From Saccharothrix algeriensis (GTDB lineage Bacteria; Actinomycetota; Actinomycetes; Mycobacteriales; Pseudonocardiaceae): a stretch of DNA of 64,000 nt. The DNA lies in assembly GCF_016907655.1 (NCBI RefSeq), contig NZ_JAFBCL010000001.1, positions 6,048,001-6,112,000 on the forward strand. The letters run 5' to 3'. This document shows, piece by piece, positions 28,763 through 38,523 of the stretch. The position numbers and the translations under genes were made by a program. Position 1 is the stretch's first letter. Each line of letters starts with the position of its first letter. The notes below the pieces were generated by a model that was not told where the DNA came from, ran no database searches, and was given only the letters and a program-made list of their open reading frames with translations.

Positions 28763-31700
28763 ATGCGTGAGCTGAGCGAGATCAGGCGGTCGTCGCCCCG
28801 GTGGGCGGGTGAGCCCCGCGACGCCTGGCGGCGCCGGCTCGCCGCCGTGCCGGCGCCCGCCCAGCGGGAACTCCTCCTGGGGCTGATCGGCGACCACGTC
28901 GCGGCGGTCACCGGGCGCGGCGGTGCGCACGGCGTCGACCGCCTGGCGCCCTGGCGCCGCCTCGGCGTCTACCGGCACCTCGCCGACCGCCTGCGCGCGC
29001 GGCTGACCGCGGCCGTGGGGCTCAGCCTGCCGGTCACGCTGCTGTTCGACCGCCCGACGCCGGACGCGCTCGCGGCCCACCTGCGCGCGCGGCTGCTGGG
29101 CCTGGACGAGAATCCGGCCGAGGACCCGGCCGACACCCCACCGCGCCACCTCCCCGGCGGGGACGACCCGGTCGCGATCGTCGGCATGGCGTGCCGCCTG
29201 GCCGGCGGCGCGGACAGCCCCGAGGCGCTGTGGGAGCTGGTGCGCGAGGGCCGCGACGCGGTGGCGGGCCTGCCCGCCAACCGGGGCTGGGCGCTGGACG
29301 GCCGCTACGACCCCGACCCCGAGCGGCCCGGCTCCGTCTGCACCCGCCACGGCGGCTTCCTCCCCGACGTCGACCGGTTCGACCCGGCCTTCTTCGGCAT
29401 CGGACCCCGGGAGGCCAAGGCCCTCGACCCGCAGCAGCGGCTGATGCTGGAGCTGTCGTGGGAGGTGCTGGAGCACGCCGGCATCGACCCCGGGACGCTG
29501 CGCGGCAGCACGCGGACGGGCGTGTTCTCGGGCGTGTCCCTCCAGGACTACGGACCGCCCTGGCACCAGGCGCCCGCCGAGGTCCAGGGCCACCTGCTGA
29601 CCGGCAACGCCCTGGGCGTGGTCGCCGGCCGCGTCTCCTACACCCTCGGCCTGGAGGGGCCCGCGCTCAGCGTCGAGACGCAGTGCTCGGCGTCGCTGGT
29701 GGCCCTCCACCTCGCCGGCCAGTCGGTGCGCTCCGGCGAGTGCGACCTCGCCCTGGCGGGCGGCGTGACGGTCATGTCCACCCCCGGGATGCTGCTGGAG
29801 TTCAGCCGCAAGCAGGGCCTGGCGCCGGACGGGCGGTGCAAGGCGTTCTCCGCCGACGCCGACGGGACCGGCTGGGCCGACGGCGCGGGCGTGCTGCTGC
29901 TGGAGCGGCTGTCGGACGCGCGCCGCCGCGGCCACCGGGTCCTGGCCCTGCTGCGCGGCAGCGCCGTCAACCAGGACGGCGCCAGCAACGGCCTGACCGC
30001 CCCGAACGGCCTGTCCCAGCAGCGCCTGATCCGCCAGGCCCTGGCCAACGCCCGCCTGTCGCCCGCCGACGTGGACGTGGTGGAGGCGCACGGGACGGGG
30101 ACGGCGCTGGGCGACCCGGTGGAGGCGGCGGCCATCATCGCCACCTACGGCCGGGGTCGCCCCGCCGGCCGCCCGGTGTACCTGGGGTCGCTCAAGTCCA
30201 ACATCGGCCACGCCCAGGCCGCGGCCGGGGTCGCCGGGGTCGTCAAGATGGTGCAGGCGATGCGGCACGGCGTGCTGCCCCGGACCCTGCACGTGCGCGA
30301 GCCCTCGCCGCACGTGGACTGGTCGGCGGGCGACGTCGCGCTGCTGACCGAGAACCGGCCGTGGGAGCGCCCGGGCGGTCGTCCGCGCCGCGCGGGCGTG
30401 TCGGCGTTCGGCGTCAGCGGCACCAACGCCCACGTGATCCTGGAGGAGGCGCCCGAGGAGCCGCGGGCCGCGGCCGGGGGCACGTCGCGGGCCGCGGCCG
30501 GGGGCACGTCGTCGGCCCCGGTGCCGGTCGTCCTGTCGGGCCGGACGGAGGCGGCGCTGCGGGCGCAGGCCGCGCGCCTGGCGGAGCACCTGGCGCGGCA
30601 CCCGGCCGCCGATCCGCTGGACGTGGCCTTCACCCTGGCCGGTCGCGCCCGCTTCGAGGAGCGCGCGGTGGTCGCGGTGCCCTCCGGGCCCGACGGGCGC
30701 GAGGAGCTGGCGCGCGCCTTGCGGGCCGTCGCCGGTGGCCGCGCCTCGCGCGCGGTGGTCCGCGGCTCCGCCGGCCCGGCCGCGGTCGGCACGACGGCGG
30801 TGCTGTTCACGGGGCAGGGCAGCCAGCGCCCGGGGATGGGCCGCCTGCTCTACGACGCCCACCCGGTGTTCGCCCGGGCGCTGGACGAGGTCTGCGGGGC
30901 TTTCGAGCCGCACCTGCCGCGCCCGCTGCTGCCGGTCATGTTCGCGCCCGCGGGCTCGCCGGGCGCGGAAGCCCTGGACCGCACCCGGTACACCCAGTGC
31001 GCGGTGTTCGCCTTCGAGACGGCCCTGTTCCACCTGGTGCGGTCGTGGGGCCTGGACCCCGGCGTCGCCCTGGGCCACTCCGTCGGCGAGCTGACCGCCG
31101 CGCACGTCTGCGGGGTGTGGGACCTGGCCGACGCGTGCGCGCTGGTGGCCGCTCGCGGCCGGCTCATGCAGGCGTGCCGGCGCGACGGGGCGATGGTCTC
31201 GCTGTCCGCCGGCGAGGCCGAGGTCCGCGAGTCCCTCGCCGGGTTCGGCGACCGGGTCGGGATCGCCGCGGTCAACGGCCCGGCGGCGACGGTGGTCGCC
31301 GGGGACGCGGACGCGGTCGAGCGGGTCGCCGCCACGTGGGCGCGGCGGGGGCGCCCCGCGCGGCGGCTGGCGGTCTCCCACGCCTTCCACTCCTCCCACA
31401 TGGACGACGCGCTGGAGGAGTTCCGCGCGGTCGTGGCCCGGGTCGCGCCCGCTGCGCCGTCGATCCCGCTCGTCTCCAACGTCACCGGCGGCCTCCACAC
31501 GCCGCAGACGCTCGCCTCGCCCGACTACTGGGCGCGGCACGTGCGCGAGGCGGTCCGCTTCGCGGACGGCGTGCGCTGCCTGCACGAGCAGGGCGCGACG
31601 GCGCTGGTGGAACTGGGGCCCGACGCCACGCTCACGGCGCTCGCGTCGGCCTGCCCGCCCGGCCCGGCGGCGGGCGGCGACCCCGTGCGGGTCGCCGCCT

Positions 31701-34597
31701 CCCGCCGGAGCGGCCCCGAGCCCGAGGCGCTGCTGGAGGCCCTGGCCGAACTCGACGTGCGGGGCGTCCGCGTCGACTGGCGGGCCGTCCTCGACGGGCG
31801 CGGCGGCCGGCACCTCGACCTGCCCGCCTACCCCTTCCAGCGCACCCGGTTCTGGCTGGACGGGACCGCCCCGGAACCGGAGCCGGAGCCGGCGCCCGAA
31901 CCGGAACCCGGCCGGCTGCGCTACCGGGTCGAGTGGGAGCCGGTCGCGGACGACGTCACCGCCACCGCCCTGGCGGCCCACCGGACCGGGACGCCGCCCC
32001 TGTCCGGCACCTGGCTCCTGCTGACCGCGCCGCACGGGGGCGGCGACGTGCTCGTCCCGCGCCTGGCCTGGGTCGTCGAGCGCCTCGGCGGCGAGGTGGT
32101 CCACCTGGCGGTGGACGAGGGGGGCGCGGACCGCTCCGACCTGGTCGAGCTGCTGTCGGACCGGGTGCGCGGGGGCGCGGTGGGCGGCGTGGTGTCGCTG
32201 CTGGCCCTCGACGGCACGCGGCACCGCCGCCACCCCGCGCTCACCGACGGGCTCGCGCTGACGGTGGCGCTCGCCCAGGCGCTGCACGACCTCGGGGTGG
32301 GGGCGCCGTCGTGGTCGCTGACCCGCGGCGCGGTCTCCACCGGCCCGCACGACCCGGTCACCGCCCCGGAGCAGGCGATGGTGTGGGGCCTGGGCCGGGC
32401 GCTCGCGCTGGAGCGCCCGGGGCGCGGGGGCGGCCTGGTCGACCTGCCCGCCGAACTCGACGACGCCGCCCTGGGCGGGCTCGGCTGCGCGCTGGTCGGG
32501 CCCGGCGGCGAGGACCAGTTCGCCGTCCGGGACCGCGGGCTGCTCGTCCCGCGCCTGGTCGCCGCCGGACCCGCCGCCCCCGCGCCGCCGTGGCGGCCGA
32601 GCGGGACCGTCCTGGTCACCGGCGGCACGGGAGCCCTCGGCGCGCACGCCGCGCGGCGGCTCGCCCGCGACGGGGCGCGCCGCATCGTGCTGGCCGGCCG
32701 CCGCGGCCCGGCGGCGCCCGGCGCGGCCGAGCTGGTCGCCGAGCTGTCCGGGCTCGGCGCGCGGGTGCGCCTGGCGGCCTGCGACGTCGGTGACCCGGAC
32801 CAGGTCGCCGCGCTGGTCGGCGAGCTCGCCGAGGCCGGCTCGCCGGTCACGGCGGTCGTCCACGCGGCGGGCGTCGGCGGCCGGACCGCCCCGCTGCCCG
32901 AGTGGGACCTCGACGAGTTCGCCGCGGTCCTGGGCGGGAAGGTCGCGGGGGCCGCCGCACTGCACCGCCTGCTCGACGGGACCCGCCGCGCCGAGGAGCC
33001 GGGGCTGGAGGGGTTCGTGGCGTTCTCCTCCATCGCGGCGACGTGGGGCAGCGGCGGCCAAGCCGCCTACAGCGCGGCCAACGCCTACCTCGACGCGCTG
33101 GTCTCCCACCGGCGCGACCGCGGTCTGGCCGCCACGTCGGTCGCGTTCGGGCCGTGGGCCGACGCCGGGATCGCCGCCCGGCCCGCCCTGCGCGACCACC
33201 TGCGCGGTCGCGGCCTGCGCCACCTCGACCCGCAGGTGGCCGTCGCCGCGCTGGCCGAGGCGGTCGCGGCGGACGAGGGGGCCGTCACCGTCGTCGACGT
33301 CGACTGGGACCGCTTCCTGTCCTCCTACACCGCCGTGCACCCGGGCCGCGTGTTCGACCGGCTGCGGGCGCGGGCCGCCGACACGCCCACCGGGGACCCC
33401 GACGACGCCCGCGCGCCGGTCGACTTCGCGGCGCTGCCGGAGGACCGGCGCGTGCGCGCCCTGCTCGACCTGGTGCGGGCCGAGGCGGCGGCGGCCGTCG
33501 GGCACGCCTCGCCCGAGGACGTCGACCCCGCGCGGCGCTTCCTGGACCTGGGGTTCGACTCGCTGGCGTCGGTCCGGATGAGCCGGCGGCTCGCCGCGGT
33601 GACGGGCCTGCCCCTCGCGGCGCCGGTCGTCTTCGAGCACCCCACCGCCGCCGACCTGGCCGCCCACCTCGGCGCGCTCGTCGCCGCGGCGGCGCGACAC
33701 CCCTCGACCGCCGCCGACGGCGCCGCGGCGCCCGCCGGGCGCAGCGGGCCCGCCGGCGGCTCGGCCGGGGTCCGCGACCTCTACCGGCACGCGTGCTCCA
33801 TCGGCAAGTTCGGCGAGGGCGTGGGCGTGCTCAAGGCCGCCGCGAAGCTGCGGCCCACCTTCGACACGACCGCCGGGTTCGGCAAGCCCGTCACGCCGGT
33901 GGCGCTCGCCTCGGGGCCCGCGCCCACCGCACTGGTGTGCGTGCCGTCGATGGTCGCGCCCTCGGGGCCGCACAACTTCGCGCGCCTGGCGCTGCACCTG
34001 CACGGCCTGCGCGCCGTCCACGCGCTGCCGCTGCCCGGCTTCGGCGACGGCGAGCTGCTGCCGGCCGAGTCCGGCCTCGTCATCGACCTGCACGCCGACG
34101 CGGTCGAGCGGGGGTTCCCCGACGCGCCCGTCGCGCTGGCCGGGTACTCGTCGGGCGGGTGGCTGGCGCACGCGATCGCCGCGCGCCTGGAGGAGCGCGG
34201 CACGCGGCCGGTGGCGGTGGTGCTGCTCGACACGTGGCTCCCCGGTGACCGGGTCCCGGAGGCGGACATCGAGGAGGAGTTGCGCGGGATCGCCGTCAAC
34301 GACCAGGCTTTCGCCCTCATGACCGAGGAGCAGGTCACCGCCCAGGGCGCTTACCTGGACCTGTTCGAGGGCTGGCAGCCGAGCGCCGCCACCGCGCCCG
34401 TCGTGCTGGTCCGCGCCCGCGAGCGGATGCCCCAGCAGCCCGACGACGGGGGGAGCGGTCACTGGGCGGCGGAGTGGGAGCTCGACCACGAGACCGTGGA
34501 AGCCTTCGGCAACCACCAGACGATGATGAACGAACACGCCCGGTCCACCGCCCGCGTGCTCGACGACTGGCTCCGCGAGCGGGAGCGGCGCCGCTGA
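28763..34597 (+). CDS. single-module type I polyketide synthase (ACP*-KS-AT-KR-ACP-TE)
   Basis: A 1944-residue protein. Residues 30-110 resemble a carrier protein, but the GxDS site reads GVYRH, so the phosphopantetheine Ser is replaced by Arg. KS (about 134-555) has Cys308 in QCSAS, EAHGTGT and KSNIGH, all active. AT (about 680-960) has GHSVGE and HAFH, which points to malonyl-CoA. KR (about 1280-1510) has TGGTGALG, the Ser-Tyr-Asn set and a Trp ahead of the Tyr without the LDD motif, suggesting A-type (L-hydroxyl) stereochemistry. No DH or ER is present. The second ACP has LGFDSL (about residue 1596). TE (about 1680-1944) has GYSSGG and a late His. It would add one malonate, reduce it to a hydroxyl and release the product. 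No other PKS gene is visible, so starter and partner are unknown. Confidence 0.93.
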   Translation: MRELSEIRRSSPRWAGEPRDAWRRRLAAVPAPAQRELLLGLIGDHVAAVTGRGGAHGVDRLAPWRRLGVYRHLADRLRARLTAAVGLSLPVTLLFDRPTPDALAAHLRARLLGLDENPAEDPADTPPRHLPGGDDPVAIVGMACRLAGGADSPEALWELVREGRDAVAGLPANRGWALDGRYDPDPERPGSVCTRHGGFLPDVDRFDPAFFGIGPREAKALDPQQRLMLELSWEVLEHAGIDPGTLRGSTRTGVFSGVSLQDYGPPWHQAPAEVQGHLLTGNALGVVAGRVSYTLGLEGPALSVETQCSASLVALHLAGQSVRSGECDLALAGGVTVMSTPGMLLEFSRKQGLAPDGRCKAFSADADGTGWADGAGVLLLERLSDARRRGHRVLALLRGSAVNQDGASNGLTAPNGLSQQRLIRQALANARLSPADVDVVEAHGTGTALGDPVEAAAIIATYGRGRPAGRPVYLGSLKSNIGHAQAAAGVAGVVKMVQAMRHGVLPRTLHVREPSPHVDWSAGDVALLTENRPWERPGGRPRRAGVSAFGVSGTNAHVILEEAPEEPRAAAGGTSRAAAGGTSSAPVPVVLSGRTEAALRAQAARLAEHLARHPAADPLDVAFTLAGRARFEERAVVAVPSGPDGREELARALRAVAGGRASRAVVRGSAGPAAVGTTAVLFTGQGSQRPGMGRLLYDAHPVFARALDEVCGAFEPHLPRPLLPVMFAPAGSPGAEALDRTRYTQCAVFAFETALFHLVRSWGLDPGVALGHSVGELTAAHVCGVWDLADACALVAARGRLMQACRRDGAMVSLSAGEAEVRESLAGFGDRVGIAAVNGPAATVVAGDADAVERVAATWARRGRPARRLAVSHAFHSSHMDDALEEFRAVVARVAPAAPSIPLVSNVTGGLHTPQTLASPDYWARHVREAVRFADGVRCLHEQGATALVELGPDATLTALASACPPGPAAGGDPVRVAASRRSGPEPEALLEALAELDVRGVRVDWRAVLDGRGGRHLDLPAYPFQRTRFWLDGTAPEPEPEPAPEPEPGRLRYRVEWEPVADDVTATALAAHRTGTPPLSGTWLLLTAPHGGGDVLVPRLAWVVERLGGEVVHLAVDEGGADRSDLVELLSDRVRGGAVGGVVSLLALDGTRHRRHPALTDGLALTVALAQALHDLGVGAPSWSLTRGAVSTGPHDPVTAPEQAMVWGLGRALALERPGRGGGLVDLPAELDDAALGGLGCALVGPGGEDQFAVRDRGLLVPRLVAAGPAAPAPPWRPSGTVLVTGGTGALGAHAARRLARDGARRIVLAGRRGPAAPGAAELVAELSGLGARVRLAACDVGDPDQVAALVGELAEAGSPVTAVVHAAGVGGRTAPLPEWDLDEFAAVLGGKVAGAAALHRLLDGTRRAEEPGLEGFVAFSSIAATWGSGGQAAYSAANAYLDALVSHRRDRGLAATSVAFGPWADAGIAARPALRDHLRGRGLRHLDPQVAVAALAEAVAADEGAVTVVDVDWDRFLSSYTAVHPGRVFDRLRARAADTPTGDPDDARAPVDFAALPEDRRVRALLDLVRAEAAAAVGHASPEDVDPARRFLDLGFDSLASVRMSRRLAAVTGLPLAAPVVFEHPTAADLAAHLGALVAAAARHPSTAADGAAAPAGRSGPAGGSAGVRDLYRHACSIGKFGEGVGVLKAAAKLRPTFDTTAGFGKPVTPVALASGPAPTALVCVPSMVAPSGPHNFARLALHLHGLRAVHALPLPGFGDGELLPAESGLVIDLHADAVERGFPDAPVALAGYSSGGWLAHAIAARLEERGTRPVAVVLLDTWLPGDRVPEADIEEELRGIAVNDQAFALMTEEQVTAQGAYLDLFEGWQPSAATAPVVLVRARERMPQQPDDGGSGHWAAEWELDHETVEAFGNHQTMMNEHARSTARVLDDWLRERERRR

Positions 34598-34624
34598 ACC
34601 GGGCCGCCCCGCGCCTCGTGGAGT

Positions 34625-35200
34625 CTATTGTGGACTGTCCTTCTGGGACAGTCGGTGCTCGACCCTCTCGACGGCGGCGATCAGCAGGGGCGCGCGGAGG
34701 TGGTGGACGCGGGCGTTGGGGGAGTCCGGGCCGTGCCGGCGGAGCATGTCGGCCAGCCGGTCCTGGACGGTGACCCGGTGGCCCCGGCTGTCGACCGTCT
34801 GGTCGGCGCAGGTGAGGGCGTCCGCCACCGGCCCGGTCTCCTGCGGGTGGGCGGCGACGCGGTCGGCCAGGCCCAGGGCGCCGGCCACCAGGCGGGCGCC
34901 CGAGTGGTGGGCCACCAGGGCGCTGATCCGAGGCGGCCAGCCGAGCCGGTCCAGGTGCCGCGCGCCGTCCAGGGGGTGGAAACCGGTGTCCGCCAGCGCT
35001 TCCGCGTAGCCGATGTCATGCAGCCAGGCGGCGCGGACGAGGACGTCGCGCTCGGCGGCGGGCACCGTCACCGACAGCTCCTCGGCACGGCGCGCCACGC
35101 TCGCCGTGTGGCTCAACCGGCTGCCCAGACCTCGCAGCAGGCTTTCCGCCAATTCTCGCGCGTCTCGGACACCGTGGGACCCGTGCAGCTCTGCGACCAC
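34625..35200 (-). CDS. HD-domain phosphohydrolase-like protein
   Basis: A 191-residue cytoplasmic protein starting with GTG 35200. The metal-dependent HD signature appears as RLSHTASVARRAEEL (first His), AAWLHDIGYAEAL (the HD doublet) and ALVAHHSGARLVA (downstream His pair), with ALTCADQT supplying the last Asp. This is the layout of small stand-alone HD proteins acting on nucleotides or phosphoesters in actinomycetes. The domain covers residues 20-150; the rest is a helical tail (RLADMLRRHGPDS). The gene converges on the PKS with only 27 bases between stops. The substrate is unknown. Confidence 0.8.
   Translation of the reverse strand: MVAELHGSHGVRDARELAESLLRGLGSRLSHTASVARRAEELSVTVPAAERDVLVRAAWLHDIGYAEALADTGFHPLDGARHLDRLGWPPRISALVAHHSGARLVAGALGLADRVAAHPQETGPVADALTCADQTVDSRGHRVTVQDRLADMLRRHGPDSPNARVHHLRAPLLIAAVERVEHRLSQKDSPQ
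34633..34653. terminator. short hairpin between converging PKS and HD genes
   Basis: The arms gactgtcc and ggacagtc pair perfectly (8 bp) around a 5-base loop, 36 bases after the PKS stop and inside the last codons of the HD gene. There is no clear T-run. It may help stop PKS transcription. Confidence 0.35.
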
Positions 35201-35352
35201 GTGGCGGGGTTACCCGGTGGAGCGCGGCAGCGGGCGAAGGCGGGGAGAACCCCAGGTGAACGCGCGGTGCACCGGGTGGCGTGCGCCGGGCCGTCCGCCG
35301 GGTCGGGCGCGTCGTCGCGACACCGCCCGCGACGGACGGCTCCGGGCGGCGG

Positions 35353-37197
35353 TCACCGGGTCATGAACCGGCGCGCCAGGTTGCGGGCCACGTACACGCC
35401 CGGACCGCCGAACCCGACGATGTCGAGGCGCCCGTCGCCGGTGACGTCGGCGAGGTACCGGGGGTGCCGGTCGACCCGCCACCCGCCCGCCCCGTCGTCG
35501 TGCCCGAACCCCCTGCACACTAGCCGGGCCTGCTCGAAGTCGCCGCCGCCGCGGCCGCGCGACACCCAGACCCCCTCGTCGCCGAACCCGACGACGTCCG
35601 GGGCGCCGTCGCCGGTGGTGTCGGCGAGGAGCCGGACGTGCTTCCCGCCCGTCCACCCCTGGGCGCCGCCGAAGTCGTTGAGGACCAGCCGCGCCTCGCC
35701 GAACGTGCCGTCGCCCCGCCCGCGCGCCACCACGACCCCCTGCGGGCCGAACCCGACGACGTCCGGCGTCCCGTTCCCGGAGGTGCTCACCAGGAACCGG
35801 GGGTGCTCCTCGGCCGAGGTCCACCCCTGGTCGACCCCGAACTCGTCGAGGACGAACAGGGGCTCGGCGAACACCCCCTCCTCGTCCTGCGACGACACCC
35901 AGACACCGTCGTCGTGGAAGCCGACGACGTCGACCCGGCCGTCGCCGGTGGTGTCGACGAGGAAGCGGGGGTGCCGGTCGACCCGCCACCCCCCGGCCTC
36001 CCGGCCGTGCCCGAACGCCCTGAGCGCCGGCTCGCCCCCCACCGGCGCGAACTTCCCCTTCCCGTCCTGGAGCGAGAGCCACAGGCCGTCGTCGTGGAAG
36101 CCGACGACGTCGACCCGGCCGTCGCCGGTGGTGTCGACCAGGAGGCGGGGGTGCCGGTCGGCGCGCCACTGCCCGGCCTGCGCGGCGTGGCCGAACGCCC
36201 GGAGGGCCGGCTCCGCGCCCAGCGGCGCGAACTCGCCGGTCCCGCCCTGGAGCGAGACCCGGACGCCGTCACCGCGGAACACGACGGCGTCCAGGCGGCC
36301 GGCGCCGGTGGTGTCCACAAAGGACCAGATCTCCTCGCGGCGCGCGTCGTCGGGCGGAGTCGTGAACCTGTGCAGGAAGCGCTCGGCGTCCTCGAACGTG
36401 CCGTCACCCCTGCCGGAGGAGGTCACGACGCCCCGCGCGGGGTCGAGGCCGACGAGGTCCACCCGGCCCGTTCCCGTGATGTCGGCGAGGAACCGCGGCC
36501 CGGACCCGAGCCGCCCGCCCGCCGCACCGGACGTGGGACCGCCCTGCCAGCGTCCGGCGCCCTCGTCGCACCCGAACCGCGGGAGGACCAACCGCAGGTC
36601 GCTGAAGGAGGGCTCCGCGTCGGGTGTCGGCCGCAGCGCGGTCGACCGGACCAATCGCCAGGACTGACGGCCGTTCCAGTGGCTCACGGGCGCCCACCGC
36701 AGCACGGGGTCGCCACTGCGCTCGGGCCCCGCCGGGACGAACCGCCACCGCTGGTCCCGCGCGCTGTCGTCGTGCTCGCGCAGGACGGCCGGGGCGCCCT
36801 TCCCGTCCGAGGGGTCGGAGGGCGCCAGGACGCCGCCGTCGCCCACGCACTCGATGCGGTGCAGGTCCGCCTCGCCCTCCACGGGGACGACCAGCCACTG
36901 CTGGCCCTTCCCGCCGGCGGCGGCCCACTGGCGGACCTTCCGGTCCGCGGCGGCGGGGTTGTCGAGCACCTTGCCGCTGCTCGCGTGGTGGATCACGTAC
37001 ACCTGGTCCTCGTGCGCCGGCCCGCCCCCGGCGGCTTTCACGGGCACCAGGCGCCACCGCTCCGGTCCGGGCCCGTCGTCGGGCGAGGCGCGGACGACCA
37101 GGGCCCCGTTCGCGCTGGGCGGCGCTTCCGCGCCGAGCGCCTTCCCCGTGGCGGCGTTGACGATCGCTACTTCGAGCTGTTCCTTGGGCACGGGCAT
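35353..37197 (-). CDS. ricin-type lectin fused to a seven-repeat FG-GAP/VCBS propeller
   Basis: A 614-residue protein. Residues 1-185 form a ricin B-like beta-trefoil with repeats ending in QxW or W-R motifs (ERWRLVPV, GQQWLVVPV, DQRWRFVPA). From about residue 225 there are seven repeats of 45-60 residues, each centred on a calcium-loop motif such as DTTGDGRVDVVGF, with variants DITGTGRVD, DTTGAGRLD and STSGNGTPD, and each ending in a VVVARGRGDGTF-like strand. Seven units would close a seven-bladed propeller. The N-terminus (PVPKEQLEVAIVNAA) has no signal peptide, although such domains usually act outside the cell. The other genes of this block (37.3-41.7 kb) also encode lectin-like or pore-forming proteins without signal peptides, which hints at shared export or release. 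Confidence 0.8.
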   Translation of the reverse strand: MPVPKEQLEVAIVNAATGKALGAEAPPSANGALVVRASPDDGPGPERWRLVPVKAAGGGPAHEDQVYVIHHASSGKVLDNPAAADRKVRQWAAAGGKGQQWLVVPVEGEADLHRIECVGDGGVLAPSDPSDGKGAPAVLREHDDSARDQRWRFVPAGPERSGDPVLRWAPVSHWNGRQSWRLVRSTALRPTPDAEPSFSDLRLVLPRFGCDEGAGRWQGGPTSGAAGGRLGSGPRFLADITGTGRVDLVGLDPARGVVTSSGRGDGTFEDAERFLHRFTTPPDDARREEIWSFVDTTGAGRLDAVVFRGDGVRVSLQGGTGEFAPLGAEPALRAFGHAAQAGQWRADRHPRLLVDTTGDGRVDVVGFHDDGLWLSLQDGKGKFAPVGGEPALRAFGHGREAGGWRVDRHPRFLVDTTGDGRVDVVGFHDDGVWVSSQDEEGVFAEPLFVLDEFGVDQGWTSAEEHPRFLVSTSGNGTPDVVGFGPQGVVVARGRGDGTFGEARLVLNDFGGAQGWTGGKHVRLLADTTGDGAPDVVGFGDEGVWVSRGRGGGDFEQARLVCRGFGHDDGAGGWRVDRHPRYLADVTGDGRLDIVGFGGPGVYVARNLARRFMTR

Positions 37198-37235
37198 CCT
37201 GATGCCTCTTCCGGGTGGTGCGGTCGTTGTTCCGC

Positions 37236-37292
37236 GCGGTCGCTGTTCTGGGCGGGTCGTTGCGGGTCGTTGCGGTCGCTGTTCTGGGCGGG
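37236..37292. repeat. two-copy 21-base direct repeat upstream of the lectin-propeller gene
   Basis: The unit gcggtcgctgttctgggcg, extended by gg, occurs at 37236-37256 and 37272-37292, 36 bases apart. A partial unit ggtcgttg recurs between and before them. It lies 39 bases upstream of the propeller gene start (leftward), so it could be an operator or only a local duplication. Confidence 0.6.
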
Positions 37293-37315
37293 GGCGGGAC
37301 GCCGACGCGCGCGGC

Positions 37316-38005
37316 CTACGTGAAGACGTGGTGGTAGGGGACGTTCCACTCGTTGGGCAGCCGCGGGTAGAACGTGTTGATGACCGTGCCCGTGAAGTCC
37401 CCGCCCCAGTTGTAGGTGACGCGGACCTCGCTGGTGGCCGTCACCGCGTGGTCCTTGAACCCGAGGATGGCGTCGGGGTGGGTGATCGGCACGAAGGTCA
37501 CCCCGCCCCAGGGCGTCACCGTGACGACCCAGAGCTGGGTGTCCTCGGGCGCGCCGTTCTTCCCCCGCCACTTCTCGCCGACCTTGCCCGGCAGCCCGAC
37601 CTGGACGGTGTCCGCCGGGCTCTTCGGGGCGTCCTGGTGCACGGTGATGCGCCGGCGCTTCGGCTTGGGCGCGCCGTCGTCGCCCTGGCCGCCGGCGCTC
37701 GCGCCGGCCGGCTTGTCCGGCGCCTGCCCGGCGGCGCTCTCGATGAAGTACAGCGGCCGCTGCCCGAAGAAGCCGCCGGGGGTGATGTGCCAGAGGTGGC
37801 CGCGCCGGTCCTTGGTGTCGGGGTCGAGCGCGGTGGCCAGCTGCACCCCCTTGTCGTGGCTGCCCTCGGTCAGGTCGACGGGCCGCAGGTACCCGCCGTT
37901 GAAGGCGTGGACGAGCATGACCGGCCGGTTCTTGACCAGCGCGGCCACGATGGCGTTGTCGTAGCTGTTGACCGGCACCGGGCCGCCGACCACCAGATCC
38001 GCCAT
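37316..38005 (-). CDS. hypothetical protein of the lectin/pore-former block, possibly beta-trefoil
   Basis: A 229-residue protein. The ATG at 38005 is chosen because the sequence from there (ADLVVGGPVPVNSYDNAIV) reads as folded protein, whereas the upstream extension is Arg/Ser-rich. The first 110 residues have strands and Trp spacing that recall a trefoil lectin (LVHAFNGGYLRPVD, GHLWHITPGG). A charged, Gly/Lys-rich linker at about 118-145 (PKPKRRRITV) follows, then a second beta-rich half (TQLWVVTVTPWGGVTFVPI, SEVRVTYNWGGDFTG). No signal peptide or membrane segment is present. It is transcribed away from the pore-former gene across a 518-base spacer and lies 118 bases upstream of the propeller gene on the same strand. 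No family is recognised. Confidence 0.6.
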   Translation of the reverse strand: MADLVVGGPVPVNSYDNAIVAALVKNRPVMLVHAFNGGYLRPVDLTEGSHDKGVQLATALDPDTKDRRGHLWHITPGGFFGQRPLYFIESAAGQAPDKPAGASAGGQGDDGAPKPKRRRITVHQDAPKSPADTVQVGLPGKVGEKWRGKNGAPEDTQLWVVTVTPWGGVTFVPITHPDAILGFKDHAVTATSEVRVTYNWGGDFTGTVINTFYPRLPNEWNVPYHHVFT

Positions 38006-38523
38006 CGGCGTGCGTTCTTGGGTGTACACCGCGGATACCTCACCTGTTCTGGATGTGGAGCGCGACGCGTCGAAGCCGCTCGGCGCGGGACCGGAGGGGC
38101 GGTGCGTCGAGGACTTCGCGCGAGTGCGGTCCGCCGAAGCCCGACACGTCGAGCAGACGTCACCAGGTATACCGCACGGCATTGCCGCCCGCCGGTCCGC
38201 TACTCGATCGGCGCGAAATCACAGGCGAATGGCCGCAGCGCGCGCGGGAAGTTTACGCAAACCAGTAGTCGAGGCCGCGGAGAATGACCCGACAAGCCGC
38301 TGGGGCGGCCGGTGGCCGGCCCTTCGCGGTGACAACGCGTAGTAACACCAGGATTCGGCGGTCGACGCCGGGAACCGTGTCGCCCCAACGGGTGTGGGCC
38401 CGAACCGGGGCCTGGCCGCGCACCGGGGTCCGTGCTAGCGTCGGCCGCGGGTGGGGGAAACCCCGGTTATTCTTTCGAGCGCGGTTCCTGCGCACGTTCC
38501 ACCACATCGGGCGAGGACGAGGA
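38006..38523. promoter_or_regulatory. divergent spacer between the trefoil-like and pore-former genes
   Basis: 518 bases with no supported gene. A gtgctagcgt sequence about 90 bases before the pore-former start resembles an actinomycete extended -10 (TAGcgT). An AT-richer stretch at 38236-38270 (gaagtttacgcaaaccagta) is the other promoter-like patch. Promoter assignment is tentative. Confidence 0.35.

Noticed and set aside
28604..34537. Very long open frame antisense to the PKS gene (nearly 2000 codons)
   Set aside because: It is a shadow of GC-rich third positions: Arg/Gly/Val/Gln-rich, no domain, and fully opposite a gene with clear PKS motifs.
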